A DNA stretch of 64,000 nt from Cryobacterium sp. MP_M3 (GCF_015752155.1 NZ_JADOVI010000003.1:124001-188000), one strand, 5' to 3'. Shown: positions 34,939 to 45,332, counted from the first letter of the stretch. Notes: generated by a model not told the origin, from the sequence alone. Program-made: numbers and translations.

Positions 34939-36141
34939 TCAGCCCTTGATCTCCTGCCAGGCGGTGGTCCAGGCGGCGTAGTCGGTGCACTTCACGTCGG
35001 TGCGGCCGTCGACGCAGGTGGCGATCGGGGTGGTCCAGTACCAGATCTTCGACGCGTAGTCGGCGTCGCCGGCGTGGAAGAGCGAGCACTGGTCAGGGTT
35101 CGACATGAAGTCGCAGGCCTTCTGGTTGGAGGGCGCCTCGCCGAAGTACTCGGTGGCCTGGGCGTTGGCCTTCGGGCTGCTGATGTAGTTCAGCCAGGCG
35201 TAAGCGCAGTTCGGGTTCTTCGCCTTCGCCGCGATCATCCAGGTGTCCGACCAGCCGGTGACGCCCTCGGAGGGCACGACGACCTCCGCCTTGGTGCCCG
35301 GGGCCAGGGAGTTGCGGATGACCTGCCAGGTCGTGCCGACGACGGTGTCCCCGGTCTCGAATGCCTGGATCGACTTGAGGTAGTCGGACCAGTATTCGCC
35401 GATGTTCGGGCGCTGCACCTTGAGGAGGTCCACGGCGGCGGCCAGCTGCTTCTCGTCGAGGGCGTAGGGGTTCTTGATGCCGAGGTCGGGCTGGTGGCTC
35501 ATCAGGTACGTGGCGGCATCCGCGATGTAGATCGGCGAGTCGTAGGCGGTGACCTTGCCCTTGTAGGCCGAGGACTTGTCGAACACGACGTCCCAGGACG
35601 TGGGCGCCGGGGTCACGGCGTCCGTGTTGTACATGAGGAGGTTCGCGCCGTAGCCGTGCGGCACCCCGTAGGAGACACCGTCGACGCTGTTCCAGGCCTG
35701 CAGCTTGAGGAAGTCGTAGACGCCGGCGTAGTTGGGGATCAGGTCGGTGTTCACGGGGGCGACGTCGCCGGCCGCGACGAGACGCAGCGAGGCGTCGCCG
35801 GATGCCGCGACCACGTCGTAGTCGCCGGTCTTCATCAGGTTGAACGCCTCGTCCGAGGTGCCGTAGGTCTTGCTGGTGACCTTGCACCCGGTCTCGTCCT
35901 GGAATGCGCTGACCCAGTCGACGGCCGGGTCGTTGCTGCCGTCCTCCACGTAGCCCGGCCAGGCGAGGATCGACACTGACCCTTCGTTGGTGCCGAGTTT
36001 CGTCGGGGCCTTGGCAGCCGTGCTCCCGCCGTTGCCGGCCGAGGTGGTGCCGCAGGCGGTCAGGAGGGCGACGGAGAGGATGGCCAGCCCGGTGAGGGCG
36101 GCCGACGTCTTCGTGCGACGAAGGGGAGTAGAGCGATTCAT
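34939..36141 (-). CDS. potD: Spermidine/putrescine-binding lipoprotein PotD-like
   Basis: A 400-aa exported binding protein with a signal peptide and lipobox (LLTACG, Cys near residue 30) and a type II solute-binding fold. Conserved features are the LAWPGYVED strand, the TYGTSDEAFNLM segment and the aromatic-lined binding cleft with SYGVPHGYGANLLMYN. It captures polyamines outside the membrane and delivers them to PotBC. The ATG at 36141 has a GGAGA site; a GTG-like longer start is less good. It follows potA by 17 nt. If putrescine is the ligand, the gab locus 30 kb away is the natural catabolic partner. Confidence 0.88.
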   Translation of the reverse strand: MNRSTPLRRTKTSAALTGLAILSVALLTACGTTSAGNGGSTAAKAPTKLGTNEGSVSILAWPGYVEDGSNDPAVDWVSAFQDETGCKVTSKTYGTSDEAFNLMKTGDYDVVAASGDASLRLVAAGDVAPVNTDLIPNYAGVYDFLKLQAWNSVDGVSYGVPHGYGANLLMYNTDAVTPAPTSWDVVFDKSSAYKGKVTAYDSPIYIADAATYLMSHQPDLGIKNPYALDEKQLAAAVDLLKVQRPNIGEYWSDYLKSIQAFETGDTVVGTTWQVIRNSLAPGTKAEVVVPSEGVTGWSDTWMIAAKAKNPNCAYAWLNYISSPKANAQATEYFGEAPSNQKACDFMSNPDQCSLFHAGDADYASKIWYWTTPIATCVDGRTDVKCTDYAAWTTAWQEIKG

Positions 36142-36158
36142 TGCGGTCTCCATTCGAA

Positions 36159-37241
36159 TTAGCGTGTGGCGGGTTCTGGTCTGGTGAGCGGGGGAAGGTC
36201 GTCGGCGGGAATCGGGGCGGCGGCCAGGGCCACCGTGTCGCGTTCGTCCCAGCCCACCCGCACCCGGGATCCGCGCTCGTCTTCGCCGACCCGGTCGGCG
36301 TCGTTCTGTTCGAGCACGGTGACGCGGGTGCCGATGTCGAGGTCGACGATCAGGCGGGTGCTGCTGCCCACGTAGATGACCTCGGCGAGGACGCCCGCCG
36401 CTTCGCGGTCGGTGTGGATGGCGGTGTCCTCGGGGCTGATGCTCATCTTCTCCGGCCGCACGGAGTGGATGCCGCCGCGCCCGAGCACCTGCCTGGACAG
36501 GGTGTCGTCGAGGATGTTGGAGGTGCCGACGAATGCGGCGACGAACGGTGAGACCGGTTTGTCGTAGATCTCGGCCGGAGTGCCGAGTTGCTCGATCCGG
36601 CCCTCGTTGAAGACCGCGATCCGGTCGCTGAGGGTGAGGGCTTCCTCCTGGTCGTGCGTGACGAAGATGAAGGTGATCCCGAGTTCGCGCTGCAGTTCCT
36701 TGAGCTCGACCTGCATCTGTTCGCGGAGTTTGAGGTCGAGGGCGCCGAGCGGCTCGTCGAGGAGCAGTGCCTTGGGGCGCACCACGGTCGCCCTGGCCAG
36801 GGCGACCCGCTGGCGCTGGCCGCCGGACAACTGCCCGGGTTTACGGTCGCCGTAACCCTCCAGGCGCACGGTGGCGAGCGCTTCCCTGGCCAGCACGTGC
36901 CGTTCGCGTTTGGGCATCCCACGCACCCGGAGCCCGTAGGCGACGTTGTCCAGCACGCTCATGTGCGGGAACAGCGCGTAGTCCTGGAAGACCGTGTTGA
37001 CGTCACGGTCGAACGGCGCCCGGTCCGTGACGTCCTGCCCGAAGAGGGACACCGTGCCGCTGGTGGGCTGTTCGAATCCGGCGATCAGGCGGAGCACTGT
37101 CGTCTTGCCGGAGCCGGACGGCCCGAGCATGGAGAAGAACTCCCCCTCCGCGATGTCGAGGTCGACCCCGTCGACGGCGTTGACCGCGCCGAACGTCTTG
37201 GTCAACCCGGTCAACCGGATCGCTGGTCGGTCAGCAGCCAC
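36159..37241 (-). CDS. potA: Polyamine ABC transporter ATP-binding protein PotA-like
   Basis: A 360-aa ABC ATPase with Walker [10 protein letters not shown] (about 39-47), the signature [14 protein letters not shown], Walker [12 protein letters not shown] and a C-terminal TOBE/regulatory domain (about 275-350), the layout of PotA. It drives polyamine import and is the first gene of the pot operon. A GTG start with an AGGAGG site is used. It is divergent from an ABC exporter gene. Confidence 0.93.
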   Translation of the reverse strand: MAADRPAIRLTGLTKTFGAVNAVDGVDLDIAEGEFFSMLGPSGSGKTTVLRLIAGFEQPTSGTVSLFGQDVTDRAPFDRDVNTVFQDYALFPHMSVLDNVAYGLRVRGMPKRERHVLAREALATVRLEGYGDRKPGQLSGGQRQRVALARATVVRPKALLLDEPLGALDLKLREQMQVELKELQRELGITFIFVTHDQEEALTLSDRIAVFNEGRIEQLGTPAEIYDKPVSPFVAAFVGTSNILDDTLSRQVLGRGGIHSVRPEKMSISPEDTAIHTDREAAGVLAEVIYVGSSTRLIVDLDIGTRVTVLEQNDADRVGEDERGSRVRVGWDERDTVALAAAPIPADDLPPLTRPEPATR

Positions 37242-37390
37242 GGGGCCTCCTCGCTCGTCCTTGTCGCTAAATCATATGGAAGCGGATGTAACTTCGTCCG
37301 GTTTCCCAGGTTGCGGTCGGGTCACAATGCGCTTCGCCGCCATCATGGCCCCTCTCGTCCGCGCCCGTCAGGCTGAGTAGGGTGTGGAAT

Positions 37391-38281
37391 ATGAGCGAAG
37401 CCATCAGTGTGCGGGGCCTGACGAAGAGTTTCGGCAAGGTCAGGGCCCTGGATCGACTCGACCTGGCGGTGGAGGTCGGCGAGGTTCACGGTTTCCTCGG
37501 ACCGAATGGTTCGGGGAAGACGACGACCCTGCGCATCCTGCTGGGGCTGCTCCGCGCCGACGCCGGAGAGGTGGCGTTGCTCGGGGGCGACCCGTGGTCC
37601 GACGCGGTCGACCTGCACCGCCGGCTGGCCTATGTGCCCGGGGATGTGACGCTCTGGCCGTCCCTCTCCGGCGGAGAGGTCATCGATCTGCTCGGCCGGC
37701 TTCGCGGCGGACTCAACCCGGGGCGGCGCGCCGACCTGCTGGAGCGGTTTCAGCTGGATCCCACCAAGAAATGCCGGACCTACTCGAAGGGCAACCGGCA
37801 GAAGGTGGCGCTGATCGCCGCGTTGGCCAGCGACGTCGAGTTGCTGCTCCTGGACGAACCGACCTCCGGCCTGGACCCGCTGATGGAGGCCACCTTCCGT
37901 TCCTGCGTGCAGGAGTTGCGCGATGCCGGGCGCACGGTGCTGCTGAGCAGCCACATCCTGGCCGAGGTCGAGGCGTTGTGCGACCGGGTCAGCATCATCC
38001 GAAACGGCGCCGTCGTGGAGACCGGCTCCATCGCCGCCATGCGGCACCTGACCCGCACGGTGATCCAGGCCGAGATGCCGGCGGTGCCGTCCGGTCTCGC
38101 CGCGATGCCCGGCGTGCACGAGGTGGTGGTGACCGGCAACCGCATCACGGCGAGCGTGGAAACGGCCGGCCTCCCCGGGCTGCTGGCCGCGCTCGGCGCG
38201 GCGGGGGTCAGCTCGCTGACGAGCAGCCCGCCGACCCTCGAGGAGCTGTTCCTGCGCCACTACGAGAGCGTACGGAGATGA
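37391..38281 (+). CDS. ABC exporter ATP-binding protein
   Basis: A 296-aa ATPase of the drug/antibiotic exporter type (CcmA/DrrA-like). Walker A is GPNGSGKTT, the signature segment is [15 protein letters not shown] (the SKGN variant of LSGGQ typical of this class) and Walker [13 protein letters not shown]. The C-terminal 75 residues form the usual accessory domain. The ATG is 7 nt after TAGGGT, and the gene's stop overlaps the permease start as ATGA, so the two form a bicistronic exporter. The cargo is unknown. Confidence 0.88.
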   Translation: MSEAISVRGLTKSFGKVRALDRLDLAVEVGEVHGFLGPNGSGKTTTLRILLGLLRADAGEVALLGGDPWSDAVDLHRRLAYVPGDVTLWPSLSGGEVIDLLGRLRGGLNPGRRADLLERFQLDPTKKCRTYSKGNRQKVALIAALASDVELLLLDEPTSGLDPLMEATFRSCVQELRDAGRTVLLSSHILAEVEALCDRVSIIRNGAVVETGSIAAMRHLTRTVIQAEMPAVPSGLAAMPGVHEVVVTGNRITASVETAGLPGLLAALGAAGVSSLTSSPPTLEELFLRHYESVRR

Positions 38282-39870
38282 GCACCCAGCTGCGGGGCAC
38301 GGGCAGCCTGCTTCGTCTGGCCCTGCGCCGGGACCGCTGGCTGCTGCTCGGGTCCGTTCTCGGATTCGCCGGGATCGCCGCCTCGTCCGCGTCGGCGACC
38401 GCGGGCCTGTACCCCGATCCGGCGTCCCGGATCGAGGCGGCCGGGGCGGTCAACTCGTCCGCCGCGATCGTGGCCATGTACGGGCGGATCTACGATCCCA
38501 CCTCGCTCGGCGCGCTGGCCATGTTCAAGCCCGCCGTCTTCGGTGCGGTGGCCGTGGCGATCCTGATGGTGGTCGTCGTGATCCGGCACACCCGCGCCGA
38601 GGAGGAGTCGGGAAGGCTCGAGCTGGTCGGTGCCGGCGTGGTCGGGCGCTCGGCCCCGCTCGCCGCGGCGTTGATCGTCGCCATCGGGGCCAGCGCGGCC
38701 GTCGGGGCGGCCACCGCCGCGGGGCTCCTCGCCGCCGGGCTGCCTGCTGCCGGCTCGATGGCGTTCGGCGCCGGCTGGGCGGTGACGGGGGCGTGTTTCG
38801 CCGGCCTGGCCGCAGCGACCGCGCAGGTCACCACGGGCTCACGAGCCGCCAGCGGGCTGGCCCTGGCCGGGATCGGGGCTGCCTACGTGCTCCGGGCGGT
38901 CGGCGACCTCTCCGAAGCCGGACCCAGCTGGCTGTCCTGGCTGTCGCCGATCGGGTGGAACCAGCAGATCCGGGCGTTCGCGGGTGACCACTGGGGTGTC
39001 CTGGCACTCCCCCTGACCGCCACTGCTGTGACCACGGCCGCGGCGTTCCTCCTGCGTCGTCGCCGGGACCTCGGCAGCGGGCTGATCACCGAGCGCTCCG
39101 GTCCCGCGGCGGGCCGGCTGGGCACGCCGCTCGGCCTGGCCTGGCGCCTGCAGGCCCCCACCCTGCTGGCGTGGACCATCGCGCTGGCAATCCTGGGCCC
39201 GGTTCTCGGCACAATCGCGCACACCGTTGCCGATCTTCTCAACTCCCCCGGCATGAAGGCGATCGTCGAACAGCTCGGCGGCCGCCAGGGTCTGACGGAT
39301 GCCTTCCTCGCCGCCGAGATCGGGCTGTTCGGCACCATCGTCGCCGCCTACGGAATCGTGGCGGTGTCCCGGCTCCGGGCCGAGGAATCCACGGGGCACG
39401 CGGAAGCACTCCTCGCAACGTCGGTCGGGCGGGTCCGGATGCTCGCCGCTCACGGCGGGCTGGCCCTCGCCGGTGTCGCCTGGCTGCTGATCGTCACAGG
39501 CGCCGGAACGGGCGCCGGTCACGCCCTCGCTGTGGGCGATCCGGGCCAGATCGGCCGGGTCACGCTCGCGGCGACCGCGAGGATCCCGGCCGCGTGGGTC
39601 GTCGTGGGACTGGCCATCCTCATCTGGGGTCTCTGGCCCCGCGCCACCGCGGGCGCCTGGGTCGCCTACATCGCGTTCATCCTGGCCGGCGAGTTCGGCA
39701 CCCTGTGGGGCGTGCCCAGGACTCTCATCGATCTGAGCCCGTTCGCGCACTCGCCGCTCCTGCCGGGGCCCGATCCGAACTTCGACGGCCTGCTCTGGCT
39801 CATGGTGGTCGCGGTCGCGTTCCTGGCCGCGGGAACGACGGCCTTCCGCCGGCGCGACCTGGCTCCCTAG
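38278..39870 (+). CDS. ABC exporter permease, polyketide-exporter-like
   Basis: A 530-aa membrane protein with about 12 predicted helices in two halves of six, which fits the COG3559 'exporter of polyketide antibiotics' permeases that act with a DrrA-like ATPase. Charged segments [19 protein letters not shown] and [19 protein letters not shown] mark the cytosolic coupling loop in each half; the repeat shows an internal duplication. The start is coupled to the ATPase by an ATGA overlap. Actinobacterial pairs like this confer resistance to antibiotics or export lipids; which one is not known here. Confidence 0.85.
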   Translation: MSTQLRGTGSLLRLALRRDRWLLLGSVLGFAGIAASSASATAGLYPDPASRIEAAGAVNSSAAIVAMYGRIYDPTSLGALAMFKPAVFGAVAVAILMVVVVIRHTRAEEESGRLELVGAGVVGRSAPLAAALIVAIGASAAVGAATAAGLLAAGLPAAGSMAFGAGWAVTGACFAGLAAATAQVTTGSRAASGLALAGIGAAYVLRAVGDLSEAGPSWLSWLSPIGWNQQIRAFAGDHWGVLALPLTATAVTTAAAFLLRRRRDLGSGLITERSGPAAGRLGTPLGLAWRLQAPTLLAWTIALAILGPVLGTIAHTVADLLNSPGMKAIVEQLGGRQGLTDAFLAAEIGLFGTIVAAYGIVAVSRLRAEESTGHAEALLATSVGRVRMLAAHGGLALAGVAWLLIVTGAGTGAGHALAVGDPGQIGRVTLAATARIPAAWVVVGLAILIWGLWPRATAGAWVAYIAFILAGEFGTLWGVPRTLIDLSPFAHSPLLPGPDPNFDGLLWLMVVAVAFLAAGTTAFRRRDLAP

Positions 39871-39889
39871 GCATCCGTTCGCCGGAGGC

Positions 39890-40468
39890 TCATCGCGGGT
39901 AGATCGTGCGACCGTCCGCGAGCATCTCCACGTAGCCCGCGATCTTCGCGGCGCGGGTCTGGGCCTTCTTCACAGCGTTGATGCGGAACAGGATCGCAAA
40001 CCGGTTCTGGGAGTCGAGCGTCGCGAATGCCGACGAGGCGGCGGGGCTGGCGTCGAGGGCGACCCGGAGGTCCTCGGGCACCGGAGCATCCTTCTGGCGG
40101 TAAGCCGCCTCCCACCGGCCGTCCGCCCTGGCCCGGTCGATCTCCGCGTGGCCGGCGGGGCGCATCCGCCCGTCAGCGATGAGCGCGGCGACCAGGCCCT
40201 GGTTGCGCTGCGACCATATGCTGCGGGCGCGCCGTGGGGTGAAGACCTGCAGGTGGTAGTCGTCGTCGAGAGACCCGGCCTGTCCGTCGATCCAGCCGAA
40301 GCAGAGCGCGCTCTCCAACGCCAGCGGATAGGTGATCCCGGGTACTGCCGAATTCTTCTTGCGCAGTTGGAGTCTCACTCCGTCATGGCCGGCGTTCTGC
40401 TCCAACCAGGCTTCCCAGTCGGCCACCGTCTCGAAGAGCAGGATCGGCTTGTCGGCATTCGCTCCCAT
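39890..40468 (-). CDS. YdeI/OmpD-associated family protein
   Basis: A 192-aa cytosolic protein. The N-terminal part has the LRKKNSAVPGITYPLALESALCFGWIDGQ stretch and the middle the FTPRRARSIWSQRN motif that define the YdeI family; the C-terminal half is a helical, Ala-rich domain ending with AKKAQTRAAKIAGYVEMLADGR-like sequence. The biochemical role of the family is unknown, with links to antimicrobial peptide resistance. The ATG at 40468 is preferred since TACGCT (40476-40481) lies 7 nt upstream, suggesting a leaderless transcript. Confidence 0.8.
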   Translation of the reverse strand: MGANADKPILLFETVADWEAWLEQNAGHDGVRLQLRKKNSAVPGITYPLALESALCFGWIDGQAGSLDDDYHLQVFTPRRARSIWSQRNQGLVAALIADGRMRPAGHAEIDRARADGRWEAAYRQKDAPVPEDLRVALDASPAASSAFATLDSQNRFAILFRINAVKKAQTRAAKIAGYVEMLADGRTIYPR

Positions 40469-40507
40469 GACCGCTAGCGTAGGCCGCACGATGCGACCCG
40501 GCGACCA

Positions 40508-42103
40508 TCAGGCCGCGCGCACCACGATCTCACCGGGTGCCGCGGTGTCGCCGCCGAAGACGAGGTGCCGGTTGGCGATCTTGTCGCTGAAGAAGCGGTC
40601 GTGGCTGACCACGACCACGGCGCCGGGGAAGTGCAGCAGGGCACGCTCCATCACCTGGGTGCTGGACATGTCGAGGTGGTTGGTCGGTTCGTCCAGCAGC
40701 AGCACGGATGCGCCGGAGAGCAGGCACTGCGCCATCGCGACCCGCGCACGCTGGCCGCCGGACAGGTTGCCGATCTTCTGTTTGAGGTCGGCCTCGGAGA
40801 ACTGGAACATCGACAGGAACCGGCCGACGGACTTCCGGGTCGCCGTGAAGGCCAGGCTGCCGGGCATCGCATTGACGGCATGGGTGACCGTGTCGGTGTC
40901 GTCGAGTTCGGCGAGGACCTGGTTGTAGGACACCACGGCGGTCCCGCTCGCCCAGGCGACCTCGCCGGAGTCGGCCCGTTCCTCGCCGGTGAGCACCCGG
41001 AGCAGGGTGGTCTTCCCGCTGCCGTTGGCGCCGAGGACCACGATCCGGTTGCCCCGCCTGATCTCGAAGCTGAGCCCCTGGAAGAGCACCTTGTCGCCGT
41101 AGGACTTGCCGAGCGATTCGACCCGGCAGAGGACATCCTTCACGTGCAGGCCACCGTAGATCTCGGTGATGATCTGGTCGACGGGTCGCGGCGTGCGGGC
41201 CTTCTTGATCTTGGCCAGCTGGTTGCCGAGGTCCCGGGTGGCGGCCTTCGCGGCTTCCCTGCGGTCGGCGATGCCCTCCGCTTCGAAGGCGAGCAGTTCC
41301 GATTCGTGCACGAATTGCTGCTCCAGGTTCTTGAGCCTGAACTGCTTCTGGACCACGTATTCGCCGAAGTCACCCGGGTACTCGTGCAGGTGGAAGTTCT
41401 CGACCTCGATGATCCGGGTGACGACGGCGTCGAGGAACCTGCGGTCGTGGGAGACGATGATGGCGGCGCCCCGGAAGGTGCGGAACCAGGCTTCCAGCCA
41501 TTCGACACCGGCCACGTCGAGGTAGTTGGTGGGCTCGTCGAGCAGGAGGACGTCGGGTCCCTCGAGCAGGATCTTGGCCAGCGCGGCGCGGTTGCGCCAC
41601 CCGCCCGACAGCTCGTCGATCGAGCAGACGCGGTGGGCCTCGTCGAAGCCCAGGGTGGTCAGTGCGGTGTCGATGCGGCGGGTGTAGTCCCAGCCGTCGA
41701 GCCTGTCCATGTCTTCGAACAGCTCGGCCTGGCGGTGGATGAGCCGGTCCAGTTCCGGGCTACCCGACGGGTCGGCGGCGATGGCCGAGTCGATCGATGC
41801 CAGTTCGGCTTCGATGGCCTTGATCGGGGCGAAGAGCTCGTCGAGCACCTCGAGGATCGTGGATTCGCCGTTCAGCTCCGAGAACTGGGAGAAGTAGCCC
41901 ACCTTGATGTCGGCGTCGAGGCTGACAGTGCCGGTGTCCGGAAGGACCTGGCCGAGGGCCAGTTTCAGAATCGAGGTCTTCCCGGATCCGTTCTTGCCGA
42001 TCAGGCCGACCCTGTCGCCGGTTTCGAGGCGGAAGAACGCCTCGCGCAGGATCTGCGCGTTTTCAAAGCGGACGCTGACGTCGTTCAGCCGGATCAGGCT
42101 CAT
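40508..42103 (-). CDS. ABC-F family ATPase
   Basis: A 531-aa soluble ABC-F protein with two ATPase domains: first with GKNGSGKTS, ELSGGWRNRAALA and LLLDEPTNYLD, second with GANGSGKTT, LSGGQRARVAMA and LLLDEPTNHLD, separated by a charged helical linker. ABC-F proteins act on ribosomes; some protect them from antibiotics, others (Uup, YbiT) tune translation. It is distinct from EttA at 12585. The ATG at 42103 has a GAGAGG site, but another in-frame ATG at 42175 sits 5 nt after a TAGAAT box, so a 24-residue longer product or leader peptide is possible. Confidence 0.85.
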   Translation of the reverse strand: MSLIRLNDVSVRFENAQILREAFFRLETGDRVGLIGKNGSGKTSILKLALGQVLPDTGTVSLDADIKVGYFSQFSELNGESTILEVLDELFAPIKAIEAELASIDSAIAADPSGSPELDRLIHRQAELFEDMDRLDGWDYTRRIDTALTTLGFDEAHRVCSIDELSGGWRNRAALAKILLEGPDVLLLDEPTNYLDVAGVEWLEAWFRTFRGAAIIVSHDRRFLDAVVTRIIEVENFHLHEYPGDFGEYVVQKQFRLKNLEQQFVHESELLAFEAEGIADRREAAKAATRDLGNQLAKIKKARTPRPVDQIITEIYGGLHVKDVLCRVESLGKSYGDKVLFQGLSFEIRRGNRIVVLGANGSGKTTLLRVLTGEERADSGEVAWASGTAVVSYNQVLAELDDTDTVTHAVNAMPGSLAFTATRKSVGRFLSMFQFSEADLKQKIGNLSGGQRARVAMAQCLLSGASVLLLDEPTNHLDMSSTQVMERALLHFPGAVVVVSHDRFFSDKIANRHLVFGGDTAAPGEIVVRAA

Positions 42104-42259
42104 TGCTGCCTCTCGAGGGGTGTTCAGGGGCACCCGTGGGACTCCGGTGTGGTGTCCCTGGAGGCGCAGGGCCATGGACGATTCTACAAGGGCAGCTGCC
42201 GGGCGGGTGCTGGGAGCCGCACCGGGCATCCGTCGCGGACAGCACGGGCACTCGGATGG

Positions 42260-43042
42260 TCACCAGGTGGAATCCCCGCGGAGGACGACGTCCGACCCGC
42301 CGTCGATGTAGACGATCTGCCCGCAGAGGTGGGTGTTCTCCTCGCTGGTCAGCCAGGCCAGCAGCCGGGCGACGGCGATCGGTTCGATGAACCCGTTCAG
42401 GGGCATCGGCACCATCTGGGCGAGCTGGTTCCTGGCCTCCACCGTGCCGGTCATCTCCGCCGTCATCGGGGTGAGGACGACACCGGGCGCGACGGCATTC
42501 AGCGGGATGGACGCACCGGCCCAGGGCGGCGTCGCCGCATTGCGGCGGATCCAGCGTGACAGCGCCCGCTTGGTGGTCCCATAGATGAGGTTGGCCTGCT
42601 CGGGGCCGGCGTCCACCAGTTCGGCGGCACGGGTGAGGGCCCGTTCCTCGTCACCCTCGAGGAAGGCCGCGAGGAGGGTGTCGTCGGGTTCGAACAACGC
42701 AGCCATCGACGACACGGCGACCGCGCGCGGCGCCGGGGAGGACAGGAGAAGGGGGCGGAGCGTCTCGAGCGTCGCGACGGTGCCGAAGAAGTTCACCGCG
42801 GCGGTCACGGCGACCGGGGCTGCGGACCCGGCCACGGCGAGGACCGCGTCGATGGAACCGCCGCTGAGCGCGGTGACCTCTCCGAGGAGGGTTGCCCGGC
42901 CGCTGGCGGTGGCAAGGTCGACGGTGACGTCCGCGTCGTGAAGGTCGACGCCGATCACCTGCTGGCCGTGCTCCCGGAGCAAGTCGCAGGTGGCTTTCCC
43001 GATGCCGCTGGCGGCTCCGGTGACAACGGAGGTACGGGGCAT
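42260..43042 (-). CDS. Short-chain dehydrogenase/reductase
   Basis: A 260-aa Rossmann-fold oxidoreductase. It has the cofactor-binding TGAASGIGKAT, an acidic strand VIGVDLHDADVTVDL favouring NAD(H), the SSMAA serine and a catalytic YGTTKRALSRW (Tyr-x3-Lys). The C-terminal CGQIVYIDGGSD is classical. It resembles 3-alpha-hydroxysteroid dehydrogenase-like SDRs because the loop after the second strand is long and the fold is short. Substrate unknown. The ATG at 43042 begins MPRTSVVTGAA; upstream in-frame codons lack a better start. Confidence 0.85.
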   Translation of the reverse strand: MPRTSVVTGAASGIGKATCDLLREHGQQVIGVDLHDADVTVDLATASGRATLLGEVTALSGGSIDAVLAVAGSAAPVAVTAAVNFFGTVATLETLRPLLLSSPAPRAVAVSSMAALFEPDDTLLAAFLEGDEERALTRAAELVDAGPEQANLIYGTTKRALSRWIRRNAATPPWAGASIPLNAVAPGVVLTPMTAEMTGTVEARNQLAQMVPMPLNGFIEPIAVARLLAWLTSEENTHLCGQIVYIDGGSDVVLRGDSTW

Positions 43043-43167
43043 GGTGACTCGATTCTCGCCGAGGAATTCCGGGCCCTGCGCCCGGTACCGCCATGCTCTG
43101 CGGGAATATCTCGCCCGGGTAGGGCCCTTGGTCACGAGGAGGCCGGAACGGGACCGCCGCGCCGAGC

Positions 43168-43479
43168 CTAGGGCAGCCCCAGCACCCGGAGCCCGGCGGC
43201 CGCGGCGGCACCCGCGATCACGACCACCAGGAACGGCGCCTTCAACCAGAGGGCGACGGCCGCGACGATCAGCGCCCCCACCCGGGAGTCCAGGCTCAGG
43301 GTCTGGCCGGTCGCCACGGCGTTGGCCATCGTCAGGGATGCAAGGAGTCCGATGGTCAGGGTGCCCGCCACCCGGGCGATGCGCGGGTTGGTCAACCATT
43401 TCCGCGGCACCAGGTAGCCGAGCAGCTTGGTGAGGAAGGCCAGGACGCAGGCCACCAGGATCCAGAACCACAGGCTCAT
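43168..43479 (-). CDS. azlD: AzlD-family branched-chain amino acid exporter subunit
   Basis: A 103-aa membrane protein with three to four helices, the size and hydrophobic profile of AzlD/YgaH. It contains KLLGYLVPRKWLTNPRI near the N-terminus and TMANAV in the middle. With AzlC it exports branched-chain amino acids or analogues. Its ATG overlaps the azlC stop by four bases. Confidence 0.85.
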   Translation of the reverse strand: MSLWFWILVACVLAFLTKLLGYLVPRKWLTNPRIARVAGTLTIGLLASLTMANAVATGQTLSLDSRVGALIVAAVALWLKAPFLVVVIAGAAAAAGLRVLGLP

Positions 43480-44225
43480 GAGGCGCCCCCTGTTCCCGGC
43501 GCGTCAGGGGCAGCGTACGGGTCGATGTCGGGTTCCAGTCCCTCGCCCGCGGGGCCGCGCCGGTAGCCGAACCAGCCGATCAAGCCCGCGACGACGGCCG
43601 CGACCAGGATGGGCAGGCCGGGCGGCACGAAAGGCACGACGAGCACGGTTGCGAGGGCGCACACTGCGGCGACGGCCCCGGCCTCGCGGGAGCGCAGGCG
43701 CGGCCAGAGCAGCCCGAGGAACGCCGCCACCGCGGCCCCGTCCAGACCCCACCTCTTCGGGTCGCCGAGGCTGTCTCCCGCGAGAGCCCCGACCAGGGTG
43801 AACAGGTTCCAAAGCACGAAGATGCCGAGTCCGGCCACCCAGAACCCGCGCTTCTGCTCGAGCAGGTCGGCCTGCCCGGTGCTCGTGGCCAGCGACTCGT
43901 CGATGGTCACCTGGGCTGCGGCGAAGCGGCGCCAGCCCCGCGGGTGGATCAGGGCGTTCATCTGCATGCCGTAGACCGCGTTCCGGATGCCGAGCAGGGC
44001 CGCCGCGCCCGCGGCCGCCACCGGACTCCCCCCACCCGCGATCACCCCGATGAACGCGAACTGGGACCCCCCGGAGAAGAGCAGCAGGCTCAGCGCCGAG
44101 GTCTGCCAGACGCTCAGCCCCGACGCCACCGAGAGTGCGCCGAAGGAGACGCCGTAGAGCCCGGTCGCCACCGCGATCGACAGGCCGACCCGGGCGGCGG
44201 GGGAATCGCGCAGTCTCGTCGGCAC
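43476..44225 (-). CDS. azlC: AzlC-family branched-chain amino acid exporter
   Basis: A 249-aa membrane protein of the AzlC/YgaZ family with about five to eight helices. Conserved parts are LLFSGGSQFAFIGVIAGGG and GIRNAVYGMQMNA. The GTG start is 6 nt after TAGCAT (44232-44237) and lacks a Shine-Dalgarno, so the mRNA is probably leaderless. It forms an exporter with AzlD. The C-terminal cytosolic tail is short and acidic. Confidence 0.88.
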   Translation of the reverse strand: MPTRLRDSPAARVGLSIAVATGLYGVSFGALSVASGLSVWQTSALSLLLFSGGSQFAFIGVIAGGGSPVAAAGAAALLGIRNAVYGMQMNALIHPRGWRRFAAAQVTIDESLATSTGQADLLEQKRGFWVAGLGIFVLWNLFTLVGALAGDSLGDPKRWGLDGAAVAAFLGLLWPRLRSREAGAVAAVCALATVLVVPFVPPGLPILVAAVVAGLIGWFGYRRGPAGEGLEPDIDPYAAPDAPGTGGAS

Positions 44226-44396
44226 CGGTCCATGCTACGGGCAGGCGGACAGGCCCGGTCCTCGCGCAGCCGGCCGAACGCGTACACTTTTGCGAAACGA
44301 TCGCTCCGATCGAGACGCTCATGCCCGGCGTCTGCCCGAGTGCACGCTCGCCCCTGCGGCACACCGGGAGTTGGATGGCTACGGCCGACGAGGACG

Positions 44397-45332
44397 ATGA
44401 CTCTCCCACCCACGATTTCCCCGGATGCCGCCTCCACCTGGCACCCGCAGCATCCGACCGACGTCGCCCTCACTCTTGCCCGTCTGCGGCGCGGCCGGGC
44501 GGACCCGACCCATCAGGTCGCCGCCGACGGATCGCTCTGGCGCACCACACTCACCGTCGACGGACCGGCCTCGCTGCGGTTCGCGCAGTCGGACCTGGAC
44601 ACGCTCACCTGCCAGGCCTGGGGTGCCGGTGCCCGTGCCGCGATCGACGCGGCACCCGCGATGGTCGGGCAGGATGATGACCCGGCCGGGTTCTCCCCCG
44701 CCCATCCGGTGCTCGACGGCGCGCACCGGCGGCATCCGGGCCTCCGCATCCCGAAGACGGGACGGGTGATGGAGGCGCTGATCCCGGCGATTCTCGAGCA
44801 GCGGGTCATCGCCGTGCAGGCGACTGCGTCGTGGCGGCGGTTGGTGCACGCGTACGGCACGCCGGCGCCCGGCCCGACCCCCCGCCCCATGCTGGTCGTG
44901 CCGACCGTGCGCGCCTGGCAGTTGATCCCGTCCTGGGAATGGCACAAGGCCGGCGTCGATCCGCAACGGTCGCGAACGGTGATGGCTGTCCTGGCCGTCG
45001 CGCGCCAACTGGAGCGCTGCGTCGAGTTATCCCCGGACGAGGCGATGACCCGGCTCCGATCGGTGCCGGGCGTCGGTGTCTGGACGGCAGCGGAGGTCGC
45101 CCAGCGGGCCCTCGGTGACGCGGATGCGCTCTCGGTCGGCGACTACCACCTCGGCGGGTTCATCGGGCATGCCTTGTTCGGCGTGGAGTTCGACGACCGG
45201 CAGCTGGTGGCGGCCATGGAGCAGTGGCGGCCGCACCGCTTCCGGGTGGTGCGGCTGGTTGAGACCAGCGGCGTGGCCGGGAGACCCCGGCGCGGACCGC
45301 GGATGCCGTTCGTCGACCACCGCGCGCACTGA
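44397..45332 (+). CDS. AlkA-like DNA-3-methyladenine glycosylase
   Basis: A 311-aa base-excision repair glycosylase of the helix-hairpin-helix superfamily. The HhH-GPD signature is LRSVPGVGVWTAAEVAQRALGDADALSVGDYHL, where the Asp of VGDYHL is the catalytic residue. The N-terminal half is less conserved. It would excise alkylated purines from DNA. The ATG at 44397 has a GAGGA site and begins a protein of normal family length; the longer open frame upstream crosses the divergent azlC region and is not used. Confidence 0.88.
   Translation: MTLPPTISPDAASTWHPQHPTDVALTLARLRRGRADPTHQVAADGSLWRTTLTVDGPASLRFAQSDLDTLTCQAWGAGARAAIDAAPAMVGQDDDPAGFSPAHPVLDGAHRRHPGLRIPKTGRVMEALIPAILEQRVIAVQATASWRRLVHAYGTPAPGPTPRPMLVVPTVRAWQLIPSWEWHKAGVDPQRSRTVMAVLAVARQLERCVELSPDEAMTRLRSVPGVGVWTAAEVAQRALGDADALSVGDYHLGGFIGHALFGVEFDDRQLVAAMEQWRPHRFRVVRLVETSGVAGRPRRGPRMPFVDHRAH

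Noticed and set aside
37384..38277. An in-frame N-terminal extension of the ABC exporter permease
   Set aside because: It overlaps the ATPase gene entirely in another frame. The permease starts at the ATG within the ATGA overlap at 38278.
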